Shown in pieces: positions 39,001 to 47,007 of a stretch of 64,000 nt of DNA. The stretch's first letter is position 1; each line of letters starts with the position of its first letter. The translations under genes were made by a program, and so were the position numbers. The notes under the pieces were generated by a model. It saw only the letters and a program-made list of their open reading frames with translations, did no database searches and had not been told where the DNA came from. The DNA comes from Gallibacterium melopsittaci (GTDB taxonomy: Bacteria; Pseudomonadota; Gammaproteobacteria; Enterobacterales; Pasteurellaceae), in the NCBI RefSeq assembly GCF_042433085.1, contig NZ_JBHLWA010000031.1, positions 54,820 to 118,819 on the forward strand, given 5' to 3'.

Positions 39001-41768
39001 CTTATTACTTTGATCAGTAACCACAGTATCAGTCTTAAGCCCAATCAAAACCTCTCCATTGCTGTTTACATCTACATCAACGTTAGAGCCTGTCGTTTTA
39101 TCTTGTTTAAAGGTAATTGAACCGCCAGATAGTACTTGGTATTTATTTGAACCATCAGAATTCTGAATATTAAAGCCATTATTAACTGCACTAACTAAAT
39201 TCTGAACTGTCGTTTTTAAAGACTGCCCATTAGCTGGAGCTTGTGTTGATTGTGTTTTAACACCATCATATTTTTGTTCAGTAAATGTTCCACTACTAGC
39301 ATCAAACGTTCCTAACACACCTGCAACAGATTTAAATTGCAAAACGTTGACGGCATCCATGTCTTTAATACCTTTTGCTACACCATTAATTCTTGTGTTT
39401 TGACTAGTTTGTGAAAGAGCTAAAACGCCATCATTATTCTTTAAAGAAATACTTCCTAATTTGATTTCACCAGCAGCAACTTCACTACTAAATTGTGCAG
39501 AAGTTAAACCAGTAAGCTCTTGATTAAGCGTGAAATTTACACCTTTTGGGTTAGAAGCAACGCTAATATTGGCATCTCCAGATAAATTGAGACTATTTTT
39601 GCTATCTAAATCCACTATTGCAGCTGTACTATCCTTTGCATTCCCTGTAAAGGTAATGGTTTTTGCATTCACAAATTGTTTAGTAGCATAACTCTCAAGA
39701 GCGCCGTTAGTGACATATCCGTCTAACGCCTTCGCCACTGCACCACTGGTGATTAACTTGTCTGCGTCAGGAGTGTCCTTCGTAACGCTACCTGTAGTCT
39801 TAAGCCCAAATTTGAATGTGCCGTTTTCGTTATCTACCGTAATATTGCTGCCTGTATCCTTATCCGATTTAAAGGTAACTGTGCCACCGAGCTGTACTTT
39901 TGTATTATGTGATCCATCAGTAAAATTCAAGCCAGAATTTACTGCATTAACTAAATCCTCTACGGTAGTTGAAATAGTGCCTCCTGTTTCTGTTGCACTA
40001 GTTGGTGGAGCAATAGTAATGTCACTTAGTAACGCTGCCCTAAATAGAACAGGTTGTTTTTCAATAGTTTCTTCTTTCTTCACTGTTGAATCGGTATAGA
40101 GGACTTTGCTATAGGTTTTAGGTGTAAATTTGCCCTCTTGAACAGTGCCTAATTGAGACGCAACGCTTTCAAATTGGTCATAATTAATCGCATCGCCATT
40201 TTTCGAACCAGCTAATAAACCTGTGATAGCGTGGTTATCCATCTCTAAACCACCTGCGGATAATTGGACATTACCAACAGCAACACCAGATTGATCAATA
40301 ACTGTATTTGTTGCTCCTTTACCAAAGGTCGCAGAAGTTAAGCCTGTAAGTGTAGTCGCTAAACCAACTGATTTACCGTCAGTCGTATCATCAATTACGA
40401 TGTTACTACCCTCTGCGGTTAATCCAGCTTTAGTGAGGTAGGTGCTTTTTGCATCTGTTTGTGTTAGATAAGTTTCTGCTGCATCTGTTTTTGTTAGATA
40501 ACTATCTAAATCGCTATCTTCAGCAAAAGTGTCATTTAATTTTGTTTTTAGTGTGTCAAAATCCAAAGAAACCTTATAACTATTGCTAGCAATGCCTGAA
40601 CCTTGAGTTTCTGCTACTTGAATATATGAACCAGCCTCAGAACTTACTGTAGTTTTTGCACTTGTAATTGCTTTATAAACTTGTGCCGCTGTTGCAGCAT
40701 GATTGTCATTTTCAGTAATACTTGCTGCTTTGGTTAAGGCAATACTTACTGCCCCACCCCCACCTATACTCGCTGAAATATCATCATTGCCACTAATTAA
40801 TAAAGTTGTCCCAGAAAACTCTTTTATGGTGTCTCCATTAGAAATGGAAGTAATAATTTTTTCAGTTTTAGCAATCGCTTTGTCAATAGAAGTTTTGTAG
40901 TTTGTTTCTAATTTATCTGCTGTTACTGTTCCAGCTGCAATCTTAGAACCATCAAGTAAAAAATTATTAGCCAACATCGCTGTTGTAATCACACCATTCG
41001 TTGCGGCAAGGTTAGAAAAGTTTAATGTACCATCTGCATTAAGCCTTGAAATTTGAGTTTGAAGAGCATCAGATAATTTATCTTTTGTTACTGCTTTATC
41101 AGCTAGATATTCTGTATCAACGCCCTTCTTTTTCAAATATACAGAAACCTGTCCTTTCGAAGCTTGTGTTGCAATAGGACCATCTGGCACTCCTACTATA
41201 CTGAGTGTATCTGTAAATGTAGATTGCCCATTATCTCCATAAAGTTCCACAGTACCTTGACTTGGTGCACCAGTGGAAGAAATGGTAATAGTATCGCCAT
41301 TTGCTGTGGTAGTGATACCATTTCCACCTAAAATCTTAATTGTGCCTGACTGACTAAAGGTGGCTTTTCCGCCACTTCTATCTAAAAATCCTACATTAAA
41401 GTTTCCGGTCTCACCTATTAAGGAAGCAAAAGAGTTTAATTTTGCTGCTGTCTTTCCATCAAACGCAGCTACTGTATAAGTTGAAATTGTATTGAAATCA
41501 TTTGATGAATTACTAGAAGGAGATCCAGTAGAGTTAGTCTTATATGCCGTTGCCATCGCACCATTCGATACCCCTAAACTGGCTAATAACGCAGCTAATA
41601 GGGTTGTCGCTAACGTTTTCTTACTGCGTAAATACCCCCCCCATTGACATTGCTTACAGAGCGAGTTGTTTTCTCTGATTTGGTTTTTCCATGTGCCTTG
41701 GTAAGCTCAGACACCGCCACCCAAATACCTTTGGTATGATCAAAAATGACACGGAAGATATGATTCAT
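33043..41768 (-). CDS. Trimeric autotransporter adhesin, frame broken at a G8 tract (phase OFF)
   Basis: A giant surface adhesin of the YadA/Hia class. The frame from the ATG at 41556 gives 2,837 residues. The true start is 41768, with AAGGAA 6 bp upstream: it encodes an extended signal peptide (MNHIFRVIFDHTKGIWVAVSEL), then eight G, then the signal core (LRSKKTLATTLLAALLASLG), which lies in another frame. Nine or six G would join them into about 2,908 residues ending signal cleavage near GAMA. The passenger contains at least eight neck-type motifs (DAINYDQF, DAVNVLQF, DAANVGQV, DAATVGQL, EAVNYDQF, DAINGDQL, DAVNGGQI, DAVNLKQM) between beta-roll repeats. The C-terminal 100 residues are a coiled-coil stalk and the four-strand YadA anchor ending GVGAGVGFYWK. 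Confidence 0.9.
37016..37128 (-). repeat. Adhesin internal repeat, copy A
   Basis: About 113 bp, nearly identical to 38693-38805 and in the same reading frame. It encodes the DGTTINKGTITATGAITGGS module. The offset of 1,677 bp is a multiple of three. Confidence 0.75.
38693..38805 (-). repeat. Adhesin internal repeat, copy B
   Basis: Second copy of the module at 37016-37128, with a few base changes. Homologous exchange between the copies would remove or duplicate 559 residues in frame. Confidence 0.75.
41610..41768 (-). CDS. Out-of-frame adhesin leader (extended signal peptide)
   Basis: In the sequenced state translation starting at 41768 gives only 52 residues and ends at TAG 41612-41610. 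The first 24 residues are the ESPR motif of large type V secreted proteins; the last codons (GIYAVRKR) are nonsense after the G tract. It is not a separate gene but the 5' end of the adhesin. Confidence 0.85.
   Translation of the reverse strand: MNHIFRVIFDHTKGIWVAVSELTKAHGKTKSEKTTRSVSNVNGGGIYAVRKR
41635..41642 (-). repeat. Poly-G tract of eight (contingency locus)
   Basis: Eight C on the plus strand, eight G in the mRNA, placed between the ESPR codons and the hydrophobic core of the adhesin signal peptide. Length modulo 3 decides whether the 2,908-residue protein is made. Confidence 0.85.
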
Positions 41769-41790
41769 AAACTGTTCCTTACTAATTGGG

Positions 41791-41810
41791 GTATAGCATA
41801 GATGCTATAC
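41791..41810 (-). promoter_or_regulatory. Inverted repeat in the adhesin leader/promoter
   Basis: GTATAGCA (41791-41798), 4-base centre, TGCTATAC (41803-41810), 23 bp upstream of the adhesin start. The arms contain TATAGC/TATACC, so the palindrome may cover a -10 box. Confidence 0.5.
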
Positions 41811-42622
41811 GTGGTTAAAAACTTGACTACGGTTTGAAGGAATTACATCAAATTGCTTATCAACTAAATTCGTCAATCAGAGTCGCTCCTAAAAATCGGT
41901 AACAATGTAGGTCAGGAATAAATTTATGTAAATAATAATTTTTAAATTTAGTGATTTAGTTCAAAAATTTTTTGCATTAGTTTTTTTAATCTATTTTTTA
42001 ATAAAAAATTGATTTCTTGATCTTTATTCATAAAAAAACGGAAAAGTACAAGTTTTTAACGATTTTGTACAAGTTTAAAATCGCTAAAACCCTTGTGATT
42101 ACTAGGTTTTTAAAAACATCTGGGGGAGGGTAAATAGTTTACTAAGTTATTATATTTTGAAGTTTCCATTGTTTAAAATATAATCTAAAAAACACAAAAC
42201 TAATTACGGATATTTATTTTATAAAATAGCAAAAAAATATTTTTATAGCCAAATTAAATATAATTAAAACTTAAATTATCTCAATATTTTTATATACCTC
42301 TAATTAGGCATTATTTTGTCATTTTCTCGCCATTTTTAGCTATTTTTTGTTCTTTAATACTAAATTTCATCCATTTTTTGTTGAAAAGCAAAACAGCATA
42401 TATGCACCACCTCTTTTGAAGTAATTCATCATGTTGCTCTATTTAAATACGTAGTGAATTTATTTCTTAATAATGCAAAAGATCTTTAAATTATCGAAAA
42501 AAATAAATTGAACATTTATTTATCACTGTACTCTTTTGGAGTAACGTTATCGTTTGCGTAACGTTTATTTAGTAGGTTTTTCGCTTTTTTGAAGCGGTGT
42601 AATAATCCGTTTTATGTGAACA
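41811..42622. other. Long AT-rich non-coding region upstream of the adhesin
   Basis: No supported gene. Two copies of GTACAAGTTT lie 21 bp apart (42046-42055, 42067-42076), and the second is enclosed by CGATTTT/AAAATCG (42060-42083), an operator-like layout. Otherwise A/T-rich runs. The region could hold a distal adhesin promoter. Confidence 0.5.
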
Positions 42623-42657
42623 TTTGGAGTAAAACGTTATAAAAATTTTACTCCAAA
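42623..42657. repeat. 12-bp perfect inverted repeat
   Basis: TTTGGAGTAAAA (42623-42634) and its exact complement (42646-42657) with an 11-base loop. A related TTTTGGAGTAACGTTAT occurs about 90 bp upstream. It is not followed by a clear gene, so its role is unknown; it may be a remnant mobile or regulatory element. Confidence 0.5.
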
Positions 42658-42674
42658 GTTAGTAAAACGTTTCA

Positions 42675-42968
42675 TTGTTAAATCGGCAAAATCTTGAATC
42701 GGATAGCCTTGATTCGCTTGTTTTCTGTTTGATGTACTTTTCAAAGGCAATAAAAAGGAAAGGAAGCGAGGAAAAGCGGAAAAGCAGGAAAATAGCCTGC
42801 TTATTGAGGGGTTTGGCGTGGATACTGTTCTTTACTGTTCGGTATCGCTGGGTTCAATCTCGCCCTCCGTTCCATTGCTATAATGAGGGAGGGCTTGCTC
42901 ACGTTAATAAACGCATTTTTCAGCGGAAAGCTCAAGTAACCTTACTTCGTTACCACACACGCTTGTAA
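42675..42968 (+). CDS. Doubtful small open frame, unknown
   Basis: 97 codons, basic (KAIKRKGSEEKRKSRK in the middle), no signal and no family recognised. The DNA contains two hairpins (AGCAGG with GCCTGCT, GCCCTCC with GGAGGGC). Its end overlaps the 3' end of the next gene on the other strand by 27 bp. It may be a phage-derived remnant or non-coding. Confidence 0.2.
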   Translation: MLNRQNLESDSLDSLVFCLMYFSKAIKRKGSEEKRKSRKIACLLRGLAWILFFTVRYRWVQSRPPFHCYNEGGLAHVNKRIFQRKAQVTLLRYHTRL

Positions 42969-43652
42969 TAACACTTTATCTTCGGTCGCTGTTTTACCCA
43001 ATTTTAACCAAGAATGAATGGTACTCTGTTGCCAAGCCTTATCTTGCAACGTTGCCAAACTTAACAGGTAAGCTGCATTGCTAAATACAGGGTTATGCGG
43101 TTGGCTTAATTTTTTATCGAGCGTTAATTTCTCCATACCGCCTTGCCAATTCACTGTCGCTTGCTCACCTTGATAAGTAACCGTTAGCTTTTTGCCGTTG
43201 TCACAGCGATAAATCACTTGCGTTAATTGGTCTGCATTTTGGCTAGGCTTAGCCACATCAGAGATGGATAATTTTACCGAATAAATTCTCTGTGCTTTTG
43301 GTTGCTTACGTGCGTCATTACGAGTTTGATGAACGGTCAGAATATATTGACCAGAATAAGGCAATAATTGTTGACTAGCGGTTAAATCAACTTGCTTGGA
43401 TTTCTTTGCATAGGCTAAGGAAAATTGAACTTGCGGATCTTTTTTCACTACTTCCAATGTTGCTATTTGCCCTTGTTTCGCATAAAAAGTATAGCGATCT
43501 GCATTATAGCCTTGGATTGTTCCATTTAATTCTGCCGAATGTTCACCTTTTGCAAACTGTACGGCAAAATCATTGCTCGCTGCTATCGCTTGCAGCGTTC
43601 CCAGTTGTAAACAAGCTACTAATAAAAGTCGTGAAAATGTTTTTACTTGCAT
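42942..43652 (-). CDS. Secreted protein resembling fused PliG-like and MliC-like lysozyme-inhibitor domains
   Basis: 236 residues with a Sec signal peptide (about 1-25, cleavage near AIA-AS). Residues 27-130 resemble the periplasmic g-type lysozyme inhibitor fold: AELNGTIQGYNADRYTFYAKQGQ and GQYILTVHQTRNDARKQ echo the family segments for gel-like C-terminal binding. Residues 146-236 resemble MliC/PliC, with YRCDNGKKLTVTY at C150, FSNAAY near 190 and a second cysteine C232 that could form the usual disulfide. Both assignments are by recalled pattern and are modest. It lies 78 bp after rplT on the same strand behind that operon's terminator, with GAGG 6 bp before the ATG. Confidence 0.6.
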   Translation of the reverse strand: MQVKTFSRLLLVACLQLGTLQAIAASNDFAVQFAKGEHSAELNGTIQGYNADRYTFYAKQGQIATLEVVKKDPQVQFSLAYAKKSKQVDLTASQQLLPYSGQYILTVHQTRNDARKQPKAQRIYSVKLSISDVAKPSQNADQLTQVIYRCDNGKKLTVTYQGEQATVNWQGGMEKLTLDKKLSQPHNPVFSNAAYLLSLATLQDKAWQQSTIHSWLKLGKTATEDKVLLQACVVTK

Positions 43653-43670
43653 AATGCCTCACTTAGTAAA

Positions 43671-43699
43671 AAAGGATAGCGATTAACTCACTATCCTTT
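43671..43699 (-). terminator. Terminator of infC-rpmI-rplT
   Basis: AAAGGATAG (43671-43679) with CTATCCTTT (43691-43699), 11-base loop, then TTTTTAC on the minus strand. It lies between rplT and the start of the secreted-protein gene. Confidence 0.8.
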
Positions 43700-43730
43700 C
43701 TCACGAACTAAAATGAAATAATTTAGTTTA

Positions 43731-44084
43731 TTAAAGTGCTGATTTTGCTTTTTCAACTAAAGCAGCAAAGGCAACTTTGTCAAATACAGCGATATCGGCA
43801 AGAATCTTACGATCGATTTCAACAGATGCTTTTTTCAAGCCATTGATGAAACGGCTGTAAGATAAGCCATTTTGACGTGCTGCCGCATTGATACGTGCAA
43901 TCCATAATTGACGGAATTGACGTTTACGTTGACGGCGGTCACGGTAAGCATATTGACCAGCTTTAATTACTGCTTGGAAAGCAACACGATATACACGAGA
44001 ACGTGCACCATAATAACCTTTAGCTGCCTTAAGAACTTTCTTATGACGAGCTCTTGCAATTACACCACGTTTTACACGGGCCAT
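43731..44084 (-). CDS. rplT: 50S ribosomal protein L20
   Basis: 117 residues, the family length, strongly basic. MARVKRGVIARARHKKVLKAAKGYYGARSR and the central FRQLWIARINAAARQNGLSYS are L20. It is an early assembly protein that binds 23S rRNA and, in E. coli, represses rpmI-rplT translation by binding the mRNA (known for the family). Third gene of infC-rpmI-rplT, 59 bp after rpmI. Confidence 0.98.
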   Translation of the reverse strand: MARVKRGVIARARHKKVLKAAKGYYGARSRVYRVAFQAVIKAGQYAYRDRRQRKRQFRQLWIARINAAARQNGLSYSRFINGLKKASVEIDRKILADIAVFDKVAFAALVEKAKSAL

Positions 44085-44143
44085 AGGAATCTCCTTTGTC
44101 TATTTGTACTTAAAAAATAACGAAACGTTCGCTAACCCGTGGG

Positions 44144-44341
44144 TTATGCGTATGGTAAACAAGCTACGACTAAAACTTGGTCAGCTTTCGCCACCATTGA
44201 TTTATGACGTAAATGACGTTTACGTTTAGTTGATTTCTTAGTCAAAATATGACGAAGATGAGATTGTTTACGTTTAAAACCGCCAGTTCCAGTTTTTTTG
44301 AAACGTTTAGCAGCACCACGTACTGTTTTGATTTTAGGCAT
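44144..44341 (-). CDS. rpmI: 50S ribosomal protein L35
   Basis: 65 residues (E. coli 65), very basic: MPKIKTVRGAAKRFKKTGTG, then HLRHILTKKSTKRKRHLR. Second gene of the operon, 101 bp after infC. The leader gap before it (44342-44442) contains a short repeat ATTCATCGTTACTTTTATT/AATAAAAAGTAACGATTAATT, able to fold and a candidate for the L20 control site. Confidence 0.97.
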   Translation of the reverse strand: MPKIKTVRGAAKRFKKTGTGGFKRKQSHLRHILTKKSTKRKRHLRHKSMVAKADQVLVVACLPYA

Positions 44342-44442
44342 GAGTTTAACTCCGCATTGTTTTTACTATTAATCACCAATAATTAGGCGAATAAAAAGTA
44401 ACGATTAATTCATCGTTACTTTTATTACTTGAGTTGCACTAA

Positions 44443-44985
44443 TTATTTCTTTTTCGGGGCAAGTACCATCACCATTTGGCGACCTTCGATCTTAGATGGT
44501 TCAGATTCAACGACAGCTAATTCTGCTAAATCTGCTTTAATCCGATCTAACATCTCAATCCCAATTTGTTGATGTGCCAATTCACGACCACGGAAACGTA
44601 ATGTGATTTTGGTTTTATCCCCGTCTTCTAAAAAGCGAATCAGGCTGCGTAGTTTTACCTGATAGTCGCCTTCGTCAGTTCCTGGACGGAACTTAATCTC
44701 TTTTACTTGAACAACTTTTTGTTTTTTCTTCTGCTCTTTTGCAGTTTTGCTCTTTTCATAGAGGAACTTACCGTAATTCATAATGCGGCACACTGGTGGC
44801 TCTGCATTAGGGCTTATTTCAACTAGATCGAGTTCGGCTTGTTCCGCCATATCCAATGCTTGTTGGATAGATACGATTCCCGCTTGTTCACCATCTTGGT
44901 CAATTAAGCGGACTTCTTTCACACGAATTTCTTCATTAATACGATTCGGGCGATTAGTTGCTGGGGCTTTTTTTACGGTTTTAAT
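44443..44985 (-). CDS. infC: Translation initiation factor IF-3, AUU start
   Basis: 180 residues starting at an ATT codon (44985-44983) behind AGAGGAAT. From it the frame reads IKTVKKAPATNRPNRINEEIRVKEVRL, the expected IF-3 N-terminus, before the familiar SPNAEPPVCRIMNYGKFLYEKSKTAKEQ linker region and the C-terminal domain ending VLAPKKK. A GTG at 44922 gives only 159 residues and cuts the N-terminal domain. The rare AUU start is known for infC in E. coli, where IF-3 limits its own translation. First gene of infC-rpmI-rplT. Confidence 0.95.
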   Translation of the reverse strand: MKTVKKAPATNRPNRINEEIRVKEVRLIDQDGEQAGIVSIQQALDMAEQAELDLVEISPNAEPPVCRIMNYGKFLYEKSKTAKEQKKKQKVVQVKEIKFRPGTDEGDYQVKLRSLIRFLEDGDKTKITLRFRGRELAHQQIGIEMLDRIKADLAELAVVESEPSKIEGRQMVMVLAPKKK

Positions 44986-45195
44986 AGTCTTATTCCTCTA
45001 ATAATTTCACTTACAACTGTACTGCTTTTTATTAAGCAGAAAATCAACTATTGTTCGCCAATCCTTTTCTTTGGCAAAAAACGTGCAAATTCTATAAGAT
45101 TTCTGATAGCGATGCAATAAGAACTCTTGTTTGCCTGCATTTTTTCCTACTTCTACGCAGATCTCTTACTGTCAGCTTGTATCACTCAATACTAT

Positions 45196-46206
45196 TTATC
45201 GTTCTGCTAACTGAGCCAAACCAAAATGGCGATAGGTATGTGAAGTGGCGATCCTGCCTCTTGGTGTGCGTTGTAAAAAACCTTGTTGGATTAAATAAGG
45301 CTCTAACACATCTTCAATCGTTTCTTTTTCTTCACCAATCGCTGCTGCCAAATTATCTAAGCCAACAGGCCCACCATCAAAGCGTTCGATAATTGCCATA
45401 AGTAGTTTACGATCCATAAAATCAAACCCTTCTGAGTCAATATCGAGCATATTTAAGGCGAGCTTGGCAACGTCTGCCGATATAAATCCGCCATTTTTGA
45501 CATCCGCATAATCACGCACACGGCGTAATAAGCGATTAACAATGCGTGGTGTACCACGAGAACGGCGTGCAATTTCGTGAGCTGCTTCATCAGCAATTTG
45601 TAATTTCAGGCAATTTGCACTCCGCATTACAATGGAAGTGAGGTCAGGGACCGAGTAAAACTCTAAGCGTTGTACAATCCCAAAACGATCTCTTAATGGT
45701 GACGTTAAAGAACCCGCTCTTGTGGTTGCACCAACAAGCGTAAACGGCGGGAGATCTAATTTAATTGAGCGAGCAGCTGGGCCTTCGCCAATCATAATAT
45801 CCAGTTGGTAATCTTCCATTGCTGGATATAACACTTCTTCAATCGCTGGCGATAAACGGTGGATTTCATCAATAAATAATACATCGTGCGGTTCGAGATT
45901 GGTTAGCATCGCAGCGAGATCCCCTGCTTTTTCTAACACAGGTCCTGAAGTTGTGCGAATATTCACGCCCATTTCATTGGCCACTATGTTGGCTAAAGTG
46001 GTTTTGCCTAATCCTGGTGGTCCAAAAATCAAGAGATGATCTAACGCATCATTACGCATTTTGGCTGCCTTGATAAAAATATCCATCTGTTCACGGACGT
46101 GTGGCTGACCAACATAATCTTGTAACAATTTAGGACGAATCGCACGATCAATATACTCTTCTTCGGCTTTGGCGGTTGGGCTGATAATACGATCTACTTC
46201 AATCAT
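45196..46206 (-). CDS. ruvB: Holliday junction branch-migration ATPase RuvB
   Basis: 336 residues, an AAA+ helicase motor. Walker A GPPGLGKTT (62-70), Walker B LFIDEIHRL (near 110-118), sensor GATTRAG (near 157), C-terminal winged helix ending ATSHTYRHFGLAQ. It follows ruvA by 15 bp. The 194-bp gap to infC carries an infC leader with a CTGCTT/AAGCAG stem. Confidence 0.98.
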   Translation of the reverse strand: MIEVDRIISPTAKAEEEYIDRAIRPKLLQDYVGQPHVREQMDIFIKAAKMRNDALDHLLIFGPPGLGKTTLANIVANEMGVNIRTTSGPVLEKAGDLAAMLTNLEPHDVLFIDEIHRLSPAIEEVLYPAMEDYQLDIMIGEGPAARSIKLDLPPFTLVGATTRAGSLTSPLRDRFGIVQRLEFYSVPDLTSIVMRSANCLKLQIADEAAHEIARRSRGTPRIVNRLLRRVRDYADVKNGGFISADVAKLALNMLDIDSEGFDFMDRKLLMAIIERFDGGPVGLDNLAAAIGEEKETIEDVLEPYLIQQGFLQRTPRGRIATSHTYRHFGLAQLAER

Positions 46207-46221
46207 TTTTTATACCATTTA

Positions 46222-46839
46222 TCACAACGCATTTTTTAATGCTTCACGGATTAACTGTTCACTATTTAATTCAGGTTGGGCAACTCGCTTGACCATTTTC
46301 TCGGCATCGGCTGGCTTATAACCTAACGCAATTAATGCTGAAATGGCATCCTCTGCTGGCGAAGCTGCTGTTGCAAAGGTTGGTTCAGGAGATTGGCTTC
46401 CTACTTTTTGTTCAATAAAGAAATCTTCATTACGGTATTGTTTGAATTTTCCTTTCAATTCAACCAATAAACGTTCTGCGGTTTTCTTCCCTACCCCTGG
46501 AATTTTAATTAATTTAGAGAGTTCTTCATGCTCAATCGCATAAGAAAATTCAGTTACTGACATTGCCGAAAGGATAGCAAGCGCTAATTTAGGACCAACG
46601 CCATTAGTTTTAATCAATTCACGGAACAATGTACGATCTTGTTTTTGATAAAAACCGAATAGTAGGTGAGCATCTTCTCTAACAACTAAATGTGTATAAA
46701 GCGAGACTTCTTGATTCACTTCAGGTAAATGATAAAAACTTGTCATTGGTAATAACAACTCATATCCCACACCATTGACATCCAATAAAATTTCAGGCGG
46801 TGCTTTTTCTAATAATATTCCGCGTAAATGCCCAATCAT
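46222..46839 (-). CDS. ruvA: Holliday junction branch-migration protein RuvA
   Basis: From the ATG at 46839 (GAGG upstream) the protein has 205 residues, E. coli 203. OB-fold N-terminus MIGHLRGILLEKAPPEILLDVNGVGYEL; two helix-hairpin-helix motifs ELIKTNGVGPKLALAIL and KLIKIPGVGKKTAERLLVEL; C-terminal RuvB-binding domain (ISALIALGYKPADAEKMV). ruvC, often upstream, is absent; a DMT transporter is divergent. Confidence 0.97.
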   Translation of the reverse strand: MIGHLRGILLEKAPPEILLDVNGVGYELLLPMTSFYHLPEVNQEVSLYTHLVVREDAHLLFGFYQKQDRTLFRELIKTNGVGPKLALAILSAMSVTEFSYAIEHEELSKLIKIPGVGKKTAERLLVELKGKFKQYRNEDFFIEQKVGSQSPEPTFATAASPAEDAISALIALGYKPADAEKMVKRVAQPELNSEQLIREALKNAL

Positions 46840-47007
46840 ATTCAACCTCACAAAAAAACTGTCGCATAGCATACAAGAAAACTGTATAAATATCCAGTAA
46901 CTTTATATCTGCTATTTGCTCTATGACAATAATTGATAAATTCTTATTGAAAAGGGTTTTACAGACATTTCACGAATACCGATAATACCAAACTAATAAA
47001 AAAGAAA

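Noticed and set aside
33043..41556. CRISPR array, because of many repeated segments
   Set aside because: The repeats lie inside one long open frame, differ in sequence and spacing, and encode adhesin modules.
42840..42880. A tRNA-like end (GGTTCAATC) within the gap
   Set aside because: The T-arm does not pair and there is no matching acceptor or anticodon arm.
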